From assembly GCA_965151315.1 (NCBI GenBank), contig CBCTZG010000094.1, forward strand, positions 1 to 9,869: a DNA stretch of 9,869 nt, in the 5' to 3' direction. Every line of letters begins with the position of its first letter. Positions within the stretch are counted from its first letter, which is position 1. Below the pieces are notes generated by a model that saw nothing but the letters and a program-made list of their open reading frames with translations, searched no databases and was not told the DNA's origin. Below are positions 1-7,360 of this stretch, one piece after another. Origin of the DNA: Avimonoglobus sp965151315 (lineage in GTDB: Bacteria > Bacillota > Clostridia > UBA1381). Made by a program: the position numbers and the translations under genes.

Positions 1-53
1 TAGGGCTATGCCCGAAAATGAAATACCCCCCGTTATACGGGGGGATATTTATT
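1..53 (+). repeat. Left copy of 53-bp perfect terminal inverted repeat
   Basis: Bases 1-53 are the exact reverse complement of bases 9817-9869, and identity stops at base 54 (A here, where T would be needed). The repeat holds two hairpins: a small GGGC/GCCC stem with a TAT loop at 3-13, and a strong CCCCCCGT/ACGGGGGG stem with a TAT loop inside 21-50. The match begins exactly at the first base of the window, so the real repeat may continue outside it. It could be a duplicated terminator, a copy of a dispersed palindromic element, or the inner end of a longer inverted repeat; the window alone cannot separate these. Confidence 0.97.
21..50. terminator. Strong GC hairpin, probable bidirectional terminator
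   Basis: The stem is AAATA + CCCCCCGT, loop TAT, then ACGGGGGG + TATTT, with one unpaired A at 45. AT-rich tails lie on both sides (ATATTTATT downstream; on the other strand TATTTCATTTT), so it could stop transcription from either direction. At this end it would insulate the leader of the first gene from whatever lies to the left. Its identical inverted copy sits directly after the last gene of the window, which supports a terminator role. Confidence 0.75.
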
Positions 54-142
54 ATGCGCTGAATGAGTATGCGTACAGTAAAAAAATTTGTTTTTCGTTG
101 TAAACGGCAAACAGACAGCTATAAATTTGGGCAATAGTGATA

Positions 143-172
143 AAAATGTTGGATTATGTCAGGAAAATGTTG
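143..172 (+). promoter_or_regulatory. 9-bp direct repeat, 12-bp spacer; candidate activator/operator site
   Basis: AAAATGTTG occurs at 143-151 and again at 164-172, separated by exactly 12 bp (21-bp period, two helical turns). The second copy overlaps the first three bases of the proposed -35 element at 170. Paired 9-bp direct repeats with a 12-bp spacer, each with a central GTT, are the known layout of binding sites for LytTR-family response regulators (AgrA, ComE, VirR type). The bases outside GTT fit that consensus only partly. The stretch is AT-rich, so a chance 9-mer duplication is possible. Confidence 0.35.
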
Positions 173-198
173 TAAATCAAAACGGATAATGATATAAT
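170..198 (+). promoter_or_regulatory. Sigma-A-like promoter with extended -10
   Basis: The -35 candidate is TTGTAA (170-175), followed by a 17-bp spacer and a perfect TATAAT -10 (193-198) preceded by TG at 190-191, giving an extended TGnTATAAT. Transcription would start near 205, leaving a leader of about 25-30 nt before the ATG at 232. This is the only convincing promoter ahead of the first three genes and probably drives all of them. The rest of the leader (54-142) shows no recognisable riboswitch or RNA gene. Confidence 0.8.
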
Positions 199-219
199 TG
201 TAAAAAAATGGGAATATAT

Positions 220-226
220 GGAGGAG
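220..226 (+). promoter_or_regulatory. Ribosome binding site that sets the start of the first gene
   Basis: GGAGGAG at 220-226 lies 5-7 nt before ATG 232. The earlier in-frame ATG at 208 has only A-rich sequence upstream and would place eight residues ahead of the Met-Lys-Lys start of a typical signal peptide, so 232 is preferred. Confidence 0.85.
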
Positions 227-231
227 CACCA

Positions 232-1263
232 ATGAAAAAAGGACTGCGGATGATTTTGGCGATTCTTATATTGGCGGCGCTGCCGATATGTATTTTTGAA
301 ACGGTGCTGGCCCAGGACGCGGAGCTGGATCTGCCGGCGGCGTACACCCCCTGGCAGGGAGATCCGGCGGATACACCAGTGCAGGTCTATAAAACTGTAG
401 ACGGCCAGGCGGAAATCATTTTTCAGGGTCGTCTGGGCGATTATGACAACGGGGCCTGGAGCGGAATGGATTTCAGCCGGGCGCCGGCAGCGGTCATATT
501 TGACTGGGACACGGACGAAACGGTATATATCGTCCCGGCGGCGGACAATGGGAGCAGTATGCATGCCCAGCAGACAGATCCAGCATTGGACGTAACCGCA
601 CGATATTTTATTAATGATCAGGAAATCGAGATCCAGACTGGTGAGATCCAGGCTGGGGATGTGATCGTGGCGGAATATACGTTGGAAAACAACAGTACAG
701 ATCCGCAGCCGGTGCGGCTGATGATTTGCCTGTATACTGCGGAGAAGGATCTGGCGGATTGCAATATTGTATCGGATACCGTACCTGCCGGCGGGGCGAG
801 GACTGTCCGCGGTACCTTGACGGCAGAAGAATGTGGCTATGTGAAGGTATTTTTGTGGGATGGTTTTGGGACTCTCACCCCGCTGTATACGGCAGTGCAG
901 ATTGGGACGACGCCCGAGCCGCAGGAAAATGAAACGGTCATATTCAGCTGTATTGCCGGGGAGCAGTATCATGTGGTGACCGCAGTGGACAGTGCGGCCA
1001 TCAGGCAGCAGGAATCCTACATTATACAATACGATCCTGCAAGGCTGCAGGTGCTGGATTTAAACGCTTTAACAGATGAACAGGAGCTGGAGCCGGGCGA
1101 GACACAAGAAGCTGACGTTGTTATTCTGGACTTTGATCCCCAGGCGGGGAAAATCATATTTAAAAATCCGAACTATGGGACAGAGGCATCATCCATGCTG
1201 CTGAATGATATATTGTTTCAGGCCATCGAGACAGATATGCACACAGCGGTTACCGTGAAATAA
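232..1263 (+). CDS. Secreted protein with clostridial extracellular beta modules
   Basis: This 343-residue protein has an N-terminal signal peptide: KK near the start, a hydrophobic core over residues 8-22, and likely cleavage after Ala27 (VLA|QDA). After it comes a domain I do not recognise (about 28-115). Next is a module ending in FLWDGFGTLTPL (207-218), of the kind widespread in clostridial exoproteins, where a KAFLWD-like motif closes a beta-sandwich. The C-terminal part (about 237-343) contains YIIQYDPARLQVLDLNAL, resembling another beta-sandwich module of clostridial secreted proteins that is loosely cohesin-like. No catalytic motif, membrane anchor, LPXTG or SLH sequence is visible. 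It lies 75 bp before the protease gene, on the same strand and behind the same promoter, so it may be exported with the protease and act as a partner, adhesin or ligand-binding protein. That role is inference. The export call is firm; the function is unknown. Confidence 0.9.
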   Translation: MKKGLRMILAILILAALPICIFETVLAQDAELDLPAAYTPWQGDPADTPVQVYKTVDGQAEIIFQGRLGDYDNGAWSGMDFSRAPAAVIFDWDTDETVYIVPAADNGSSMHAQQTDPALDVTARYFINDQEIEIQTGEIQAGDVIVAEYTLENNSTDPQPVRLMICLYTAEKDLADCNIVSDTVPAGGARTVRGTLTAEECGYVKVFLWDGFGTLTPLYTAVQIGTTPEPQENETVIFSCIAGEQYHVVTAVDSAAIRQQESYIIQYDPARLQVLDLNALTDEQELEPGETQEADVVILDFDPQAGKIIFKNPNYGTEASSMLLNDILFQAIETDMHTAVTVK

Positions 1264-1268
1264 ACGAT

Positions 1269-1285
1269 AGGCGGCTTTGCCGTTT
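1269..1285 (+). terminator. Short intergenic hairpin, possible weak attenuator
   Basis: A stem A-GGCGGC / GCCGTT-T with a TTT loop lies 6 bp after the stop codon of the first gene. Two of the base pairs are G-T wobbles, and only four T follow the paired GCCG, most of them inside the stem. It could stabilise the 3' end of an upstream message or slightly reduce read-through into the protease gene. It is too weak to call a full terminator. Confidence 0.25.
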
Positions 1286-1338
1286 TATGGGACAAGATCG
1301 AAGCAGGATGCGGCTGAAATCAATGGGAGGGGTAAGCG

Positions 1339-4300
1339 ATGGAGCGGAACAAAGGGGTTGCGTGGATCACCGGGTGCATATATATCATGAGCCTATTGGC
1401 CAATCTATATGTGGCGTATGCGGAGGAAGGCCGGACAGGTACAGCGGCGCCAGGGCAGATCATTGTCCGGTATAAGCAGACGCAGGGTACATTGTCCGCG
1501 GCATCAGCATTTACTGCGGAAAACAGTGTTCAAGTTTTAGATCAAATTGCGGACGCGGAAAGCGTGTATACCCTCTATCAAGTGCCGGCTGATCAAACAG
1601 AGGAAATCACGGAGAAGCTGAATCAAAATGAACTGGTGGAGTTTGCGGAACCCAATTACCGGATCCAGGCAGCGAATACTGACCCGGAATTTTCCAAGCA
1701 GTGGGGGTTGGGCCTTGGCAGTGCCTTCGGCATTGACGCCCAGAAAGCCTGGGCGGTGACGGAAGGGGCGGCGGAGGTCGTTGTGGCGGTGATTGATTCC
1801 GGCGTTGACATCAACCACCCGGATCTGGCCGGCAACATCTATCGGAACCCCAACGAAACAGCCAACCAGCAGGATTCTGACGGGAACGGCTTTGTGGACG
1901 ATATTAATGGATGGGACTTTACCGCGGGAGACAACACAGTTTATGACGGCGAGATCATAGATGGGGAAAACGCAGACGCCCATGGTACGCATGTGGCGGG
2001 GATTATCGCGGCGGCCCATAATGACATCGGCATCCAGGGAGTGGCGCCCAATATCAAGATCATGCCCCTGAAGGTTATGAACGGGGAAGAGGGTACGGTA
2101 TTTGACGCCATGAAAGCAATCGAGTACGCGGAGCGGATGGGCGTCAAAATCGCAAACTGCAGCTGGACGACAGAGGCCTTTTCCCAGTTCCTGTATGATT
2201 GTATGCGCAGAAGCGATATCCTGTTTGTCTGCGCTGCAGGGAATTACGGGCTGGATCTGGGAGAATCCCCGTTTTATCCAGCGGCGTATGATTTAGAAAA
2301 TGTCCTTACGGTGGCAGCGGTGGACCAAAACGGCGCTATCGCAGAATTTTCCAATTTTGGCCAGGGGACGGATATCGCGGCGCCGGGGCAGGATATTTAC
2401 AGTACGCTTCCCGGCGGGACATACGGATACCTGGATGGGACAAGCATGGCGGCACCGTTTGTAACCGGCACGGCCGCCCTGCTCCAAAGTATGTTGCCAG
2501 GGCTGGGCGCGGCGGAATTAAAAAGCCGGATCCTAAGCACAGCGGCGGCAGGGAACGGCCTGGAGGAAGCGGTCCAAACCGGTGGATATCTCAATGCCGG
2601 AAACGCGGTCTTGATGAGTATAGAGCCGGCGGCGCTGCCGGACAGCCGGTATGGGGCGGCATATATTACGGCTGATAACCAGCTCTACGCGGCCGGCGGC
2701 TTTGACGGTACACAGTATCTGCGTACGATAGAGCGGTATGTCCCCGCGGCGGATAGCTGGGAGACAATAGGCCAAATGCCGGAGGCGGCGGCCCAGGCCT
2801 GCGCCGTGTATCATCAAAACCGTCTGTTTGTCCTGGGCGGGACAGGGGGGACTATTAAGGATCAGGTTTCCATCCTAGACCTGGCGACAGGCCAGGTCAC
2901 TGCCGGCGCGGATCTGCCCCAGCCGCTGTATGCCATGTACTGCGCGGTGTACGGCGACTCTATCTATGTATTTGGCGGGGTAGGGGAGGATGGATATATG
3001 GACACAGTATATGCATATGATATACTAAACGACGTATGGGAACAAAAGGCGTCCCTGCCGTTCCCGGCGGCATATGGGAAAGCTGTGGAGGCCGGGGGGA
3101 GTATATACCTGCTCGGCGGCTGCAACGGGGATGGGTGTATACAGGATATCTATACATATGACTTCAGCACAGAACAGCCGCAGTACAAAACCCACCTGAC
3201 CGTGCCCAGAAAAGACTTTGCCGCGGCTGTTTATCGTGATCATATCTATATTTTCGGCGGAAGCGCTTCCTATACGGAAAACGGGGAAAATACCATATTA
3301 GATAGCGGGAGGAGGATTCATATGGAGGCTTTGACCAATACGGTGGAATGTTACGATCCGGCGCAGAATGTGTGCGTGGTCGTAGACAGAACCAAAAATC
3401 CAAAAGCCGGCGCCGGCGCCGCGGTATATTTTGGAAATATATATCTGCTCGGCGGCTGGAACGGCAGCATTACTGCTGGGGCGGAAAAATATTTTGGAAC
3501 TTGTGTCCCGGAGAATATTCAGCTGCGGACAGGGGAGAACAGCAGTCTCGAGGTAACCTGGGATCCGGTAGACGGCGCCACAGCGTATGAAATTGAAATT
3601 AACGGAGAAATTTCCCAGACCAGTATGCCGGCGTATACGGCAGTTGTTGATGAAAGCGTGGAAAACGCTGTTCGGGTTCGGGCGGTCCAGGGAGAACGCT
3701 ATTCCCTCTGGTCAGATTATCAGCGCCAATACCTGCACGCCACCATTTTGGATGCTAAGCTGATTGGTGTCAATTCCCAAACCGATGATAAGCTGTATCA
3801 TACCGGCCAGTCCAAATGGTACCGATTAGATACAGCCTCGCCGGGGGAAATCAAGCTGACGCTCAGCAATATTCCGCAAGGCTGCGATTATCTTCTGCAG
3901 CTGTGCAATTCCAGCGGTGAGCCGATTGCGTACGGTCAGACAAAAAATAATTATTCACAAACTATTGACGGCGTACTCATAACGCAATATAATTATTATG
4001 TAAAGGTTACATCGATCTATGGCGGGGATCCGCAGAGCAGCTATTTGTTGACGGCAGAATTTTCAGAAACCAATAAAAATACGATTCCTGACAGAATCCG
4101 AAGCGCGTTTCTGCAGCCGGCCGATATGGGCGATCAGTGGGACGAAGAGGTTGAGTTAACCAATTTCGAAGAATATGACGGCCCGGAGCCGTCGCCGGCG
4201 CCTAGGGAAGCGGAAAACAGTGCAGTTACGCTAACGGATACGTCAGTACGGGGGGCGACAATGATGATGGAAACAATCGGGAACACGCGGACTGTAGAAG

Positions 4301-7300
4301 CTATAGACGGCGGGGTCTCCGCCCAGGCAGCAGACTATACGTATGATTTTGAAACGGGGCAGATTGGCACAATCAACGCGATCAAAAATTATTCGGTGGA
4401 TATCGCGGCTGGCTCGATCCCTTCGAATTCTAGCCTGAAACTTGCAATTTGCGTAGAACCAGAAAACCCGGGGGATACGTTTACCATTCGCTGGTCAAGT
4501 GAGGGAACCAGCGACGCGAAGCTTGCCTGGAATGAAGGCACCCGGGACGGAAAGCCGGTAAACTTTATTACGGGGCTGTTCCGGCGGGTATCGGGAACAT
4601 ACACATTTAAATACACGGTTAAATGTACAAATAAAGCGCCGGGCTCCCAGGGACGGTACACGCTGCATATCTACCAATCCCAGTCCAGATATACCAACGA
4701 GGACTATACGTTTGGCGACGGCGTCAATGATATGCCAAGCACCGCGAAGCGGGTTTCCGCAAGCACGAACGGCAAAACATCCTATCAGGGGACGATCGAC
4801 CATCCCTATGACGGGGACTGCTATAAAATTAACCTGGAGTCCGGGCAGAAGCTGACAGTCATGCTGACCCCGCCGGCAGGCAAAAACTACTGGGTAGGGA
4901 TTTATGACAACCGGTGCGCACAAACCACGGGTACGTCTGTCTTGGAGCCTGAGGAAAGTTTAGATTCCTGGGTAAACAGCGACGGCGTAGCGTTTGCCAC
5001 GATTGTCGCTAAGAAGACCCAGACGTATTGTATATTTGTCGTTTCAGACGGGGAAATGGAATCATACGCGCCGGATTCCCCGTACACACTGGATATCTAT
5101 TGCTATAATTATTCCGTATACGGGAGCTATGAGCCCAATGACGTGTTTGAATCGGCAGATCTGCAAAAGGACGCCGTGGCGCAGTGTATCGGCGGGCCGG
5201 GCAAGGTTTCCGAAGACATTACGTTTTGTATTGATTCGCCGGTGGATGTAGACAGATATGCGGTGGATTTAGCGGCGGGCGACAAGCTGAGCATCAATAT
5301 GGAGATGCCGGCGGACTATGACGACAGCGCCTATGCGTACCGGGTCCAGATCCATAAGCTGCAGACGGATAAGCCTGGATATTATACGGAATACAGCTAT
5401 AACAATCCCAACAGCCCGCAGGTGAAATTTGTGACGTTTATTCCGGAGGAAAGCGGCACCTATTATGTAGCGGTAAGCAGCAAAAAGGAAAAGGAGGTTA
5501 ATGGGGAGGCTGTGCCGGATCCCCAGTATAACTATCGGATCAAGGGGACGCTGAACATAACTAAGACGCCAAAAGCCAGCTTGGACGCGTATGAGGAAAA
5601 GCCGGAGGAAAGTTCCAACGACTTTGTCGGCGTGACGATCGGCGTTTTAGGCGACGTTTTGCCGCTGACCATCCTGACGGCGCAGGATATTACCAGCCAA
5701 AGCCAGATCAGCGCGAACTTTGACAATGAACTGGATGTAGACTGGTATAGGTTTGAAAACACGCAGGGCGCGGGGACGGTGACCTTCCGGGTGGACGGCG
5801 GGGACGCCCTTTTGAATGCCGCACAGATGATCGTTTTGGACGGGAGCTATCAGATCCTGAGCGCGGACCGGTTCAGTATGGCGTACGACATGCTTAAGGG
5901 CCAGACCTATTATATTGGGCTGTATGTAGACGATGGGGCGTATAAAAACATATTGGCCGACCGGGACTATACCGTGACCCTGGACCGGAACCATACCCGG
6001 AGCAATTTGATTTTTGAGCCGCTGCGCTGGGGCACGTTTGTATATGATAACAGCCCGGAATTTTTGCTGGAGGATGATCTGGCGGACTACAACCTGGGGA
6101 ACAAGCTGCTGATGACGGCGGATAACCTGACGGGTGTAATTGACGTGCAAACTTCCCATTCTGTGCAGCCGTTTGTACTGCAGGGCGGCAGCGTAAGCTT
6201 TGATATCCTGCTGTATAACCCCACAGCGGAAACCATTACCGTGGACCTGCTGCAATACGGCGCGCAGGCCCCCTATGAAACCCTGGACTGGGGCTCCAAC
6301 GCTACCTCCTCCCAGTGGGCCTGCCTACAGGCTTGGGCAGATTATTATCAATATGATTTGGAGGAGGATAGCTTTATACATTTTGAAAGGTTTATGCAAT
6401 CTGAGAATATACCATATAAACCATATCAGCATCAAAATATGATGAATCAACTACCTAACAAGGGACATTATGTGATTGCTCCAGGGGAAACCCAGTGGCT
6501 GATGGGGGATTTGCGATTAACGTTGTCAACGATAATGTGGTCGCCTATGAATATTGCGGCGAGATTGCGGACGGACGGGACGGTCAATGTCGCCATTGCG
6601 GCGTTTCGGAACGTGAATAACGTGTATACGCCCCAGCCGCCGGAACTGATTTATGATTCTACGCAGCGGGATTACCCGGCAGGCATCCAGCCGGAAGATC
6701 TTTCCAGTAAATATAAGGGGGTGAGCAAATCCGTAGCGGAAGTAGAGGCCAGAACAAGCTGGGTTATCGACGATGCCACAACATATTTTACACCCACGGT
6801 CTATAACATGGCAAATCCAACTGGCTATACAATAGCCCAAAATGGTGCGACAGAGTATTGGTGTACAAACTACAATACCAACCAAGACAGCAGTAGCTTT
6901 AATAACGGTGTGGAGAGTGATATACTCCCATTAGTTTTTTCGGATAGTACTCAAACTTGGTATTTCGACACAAGACATACCACCCCTATTAACGGTAATG
7001 AAAAACTTACAGGGATACCTCCTATCTCTAATGCAATGGTGATGGGAAATTACGGGGTGGTGACTCGATATTACATTGATATTCAAAATACAAGCAATTT
7101 GCCTAAGACAATTCGATATTCACTAGGTACAGGTTCCCATGCATATATTACATATAAATGGGAAAATGAAATAAAATGGCAAAGAGTTGTAAAATGCTGG
7201 ATTCCCCAATGTGGGGCGCAAGAATTTTTCAGTATTTTTGAAGTCACAATCCCTAAGAACTCCAAAAACACTTTAATCTTTGAGGTATTATTACCGAATG

Positions 7301-7341
7301 CAGATAATGGTGCATTTAAAAATAAGTTAGAAGTTGTTTGA
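1339..7341 (+). CDS. Giant secreted S8 (subtilisin-family) protease with kelch, FN3 and PPC-like domains
   Basis: This 2000-residue secreted serine endopeptidase starts at ATG 1339, behind GGGAGGGG at 1325-1332. Signal peptide: residues 1-28 (AYA|EEG). An I9-like inhibitory propeptide follows (about 37-110, ending in FAEPNY), implying self-activation by propeptide removal. The catalytic domain (about 120-430) has the full triad: Asp153 (VIDSG), His215 (HGTHVAG), Ser369 (GTSMAAP), with oxyanion Asn302 (AAGN). A DxDGNGxVDD loop (179-188) is probably a calcium site. Six kelch motifs follow, with Gly-Gly pairs near 453, 500, 546, 593, 640 and 705, enough for one six-bladed propeller. Then come an FN3-like domain (about 722-805) and a PPC-like beta domain (about 817-910). 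A Pro/Glu linker near 950 precedes a beta-rich domain (about 1003-1114) and three more PPC-like domains (about 1123-1256, 1258-1409, 1430-1553). The last 450 residues form beta-rich clostridial modules (motif GNYGV near 1900). Composition becomes AT-rich at 6331-6480 and from 6776 to the end. No wall anchor seen. Protease assignment is secure; substrate is unknown. Confidence 0.96.
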   Translation: MERNKGVAWITGCIYIMSLLANLYVAYAEEGRTGTAAPGQIIVRYKQTQGTLSAASAFTAENSVQVLDQIADAESVYTLYQVPADQTEEITEKLNQNELVEFAEPNYRIQAANTDPEFSKQWGLGLGSAFGIDAQKAWAVTEGAAEVVVAVIDSGVDINHPDLAGNIYRNPNETANQQDSDGNGFVDDINGWDFTAGDNTVYDGEIIDGENADAHGTHVAGIIAAAHNDIGIQGVAPNIKIMPLKVMNGEEGTVFDAMKAIEYAERMGVKIANCSWTTEAFSQFLYDCMRRSDILFVCAAGNYGLDLGESPFYPAAYDLENVLTVAAVDQNGAIAEFSNFGQGTDIAAPGQDIYSTLPGGTYGYLDGTSMAAPFVTGTAALLQSMLPGLGAAELKSRILSTAAAGNGLEEAVQTGGYLNAGNAVLMSIEPAALPDSRYGAAYITADNQLYAAGGFDGTQYLRTIERYVPAADSWETIGQMPEAAAQACAVYHQNRLFVLGGTGGTIKDQVSILDLATGQVTAGADLPQPLYAMYCAVYGDSIYVFGGVGEDGYMDTVYAYDILNDVWEQKASLPFPAAYGKAVEAGGSIYLLGGCNGDGCIQDIYTYDFSTEQPQYKTHLTVPRKDFAAAVYRDHIYIFGGSASYTENGENTILDSGRRIHMEALTNTVECYDPAQNVCVVVDRTKNPKAGAGAAVYFGNIYLLGGWNGSITAGAEKYFGTCVPENIQLRTGENSSLEVTWDPVDGATAYEIEINGEISQTSMPAYTAVVDESVENAVRVRAVQGERYSLWSDYQRQYLHATILDAKLIGVNSQTDDKLYHTGQSKWYRLDTASPGEIKLTLSNIPQGCDYLLQLCNSSGEPIAYGQTKNNYSQTIDGVLITQYNYYVKVTSIYGGDPQSSYLLTAEFSETNKNTIPDRIRSAFLQPADMGDQWDEEVELTNFEEYDGPEPSPAPREAENSAVTLTDTSVRGATMMMETIGNTRTVEAIDGGVSAQAADYTYDFETGQIGTINAIKNYSVDIAAGSIPSNSSLKLAICVEPENPGDTFTIRWSSEGTSDAKLAWNEGTRDGKPVNFITGLFRRVSGTYTFKYTVKCTNKAPGSQGRYTLHIYQSQSRYTNEDYTFGDGVNDMPSTAKRVSASTNGKTSYQGTIDHPYDGDCYKINLESGQKLTVMLTPPAGKNYWVGIYDNRCAQTTGTSVLEPEESLDSWVNSDGVAFATIVAKKTQTYCIFVVSDGEMESYAPDSPYTLDIYCYNYSVYGSYEPNDVFESADLQKDAVAQCIGGPGKVSEDITFCIDSPVDVDRYAVDLAAGDKLSINMEMPADYDDSAYAYRVQIHKLQTDKPGYYTEYSYNNPNSPQVKFVTFIPEESGTYYVAVSSKKEKEVNGEAVPDPQYNYRIKGTLNITKTPKASLDAYEEKPEESSNDFVGVTIGVLGDVLPLTILTAQDITSQSQISANFDNELDVDWYRFENTQGAGTVTFRVDGGDALLNAAQMIVLDGSYQILSADRFSMAYDMLKGQTYYIGLYVDDGAYKNILADRDYTVTLDRNHTRSNLIFEPLRWGTFVYDNSPEFLLEDDLADYNLGNKLLMTADNLTGVIDVQTSHSVQPFVLQGGSVSFDILLYNPTAETITVDLLQYGAQAPYETLDWGSNATSSQWACLQAWADYYQYDLEEDSFIHFERFMQSENIPYKPYQHQNMMNQLPNKGHYVIAPGETQWLMGDLRLTLSTIMWSPMNIAARLRTDGTVNVAIAAFRNVNNVYTPQPPELIYDSTQRDYPAGIQPEDLSSKYKGVSKSVAEVEARTSWVIDDATTYFTPTVYNMANPTGYTIAQNGATEYWCTNYNTNQDSSSFNNGVESDILPLVFSDSTQTWYFDTRHTTPINGNEKLTGIPPISNAMVMGNYGVVTRYYIDIQNTSNLPKTIRYSLGTGSHAYITYKWENEIKWQRVVKCWIPQCGAQEFFSIFEVTIPKNSKNTLIFEVLLPNADNGAFKNKLEVV
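6331..6480 (+). other. AT-rich in-frame island inside the protease gene
   Basis: About 150 bp within the GC-rich protease gene become visibly AT-rich, with codons such as TTA, ATA, AAA and CAT replacing the GC-ending codons on both sides. The frame is kept. It encodes roughly residues 1665-1714, rich in Tyr, Gln, Asn and Met. GC-rich sequence resumes at about 6481. It may be an exchanged or fast-evolving surface segment; edges are judged by eye. Confidence 0.5.
6776..7341 (+). other. AT-rich 3' end of the protease gene
   Basis: From about 6776 to the stop the protease gene is AT-rich, unlike most of its upstream 5.4 kb, and the composition continues without a break into the next gene to about 8145. 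It encodes residues about 1813-2000, a beta-rich region with the motif GNYGVV. This suggests that the end of the protease and the head of the neighbouring gene share a history distinct from the protease body. Boundaries are by eye. Confidence 0.55.
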
Positions 7342-7342
7342 A

Positions 7343-7349
7343 GGGGGAG
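7343..7349 (+). promoter_or_regulatory. Ribosome binding site that sets the start of the third gene
   Basis: GGGGGAG at 7343-7349 begins 1 nt after the protease stop codon (7339-7341) and lies 11 nt before ATG 7361. A possible TTG start at 7334 would overlap the protease stop and sit upstream of this site, and it would add nine residues before a clean Met-Lys-Lys signal peptide, so it is rejected. Confidence 0.8.
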
Positions 7350-7360
7350 TAGAGATTATA

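Noticed and set aside
63..137. 24-codon reading frame in the leader
   Set aside because: It has no ribosome binding site, lies upstream of the only promoter seen and shows no recognisable signal; probably chance.
208..231. Upstream in-frame ATG for the first gene
   Set aside because: No ribosome binding site precedes it, it lies only about 10 bp after the -10, and it adds eight residues ahead of a standard signal peptide; ATG 232 has GGAGG at the right distance.
5647..6255. Long open frames on the minus strand, such as this 202-codon one and others opposite the first gene and the protease
   Set aside because: They lie antisense to intact, domain-bearing genes, resemble no family I know, and are expected as by-products of GC-rich codon use.
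7334..7360. TTG start for the third gene, overlapping the protease stop
   Set aside because: The strong GGGGGAG site at 7343-7349 is downstream of it and serves ATG 7361, which begins a clean signal peptide.
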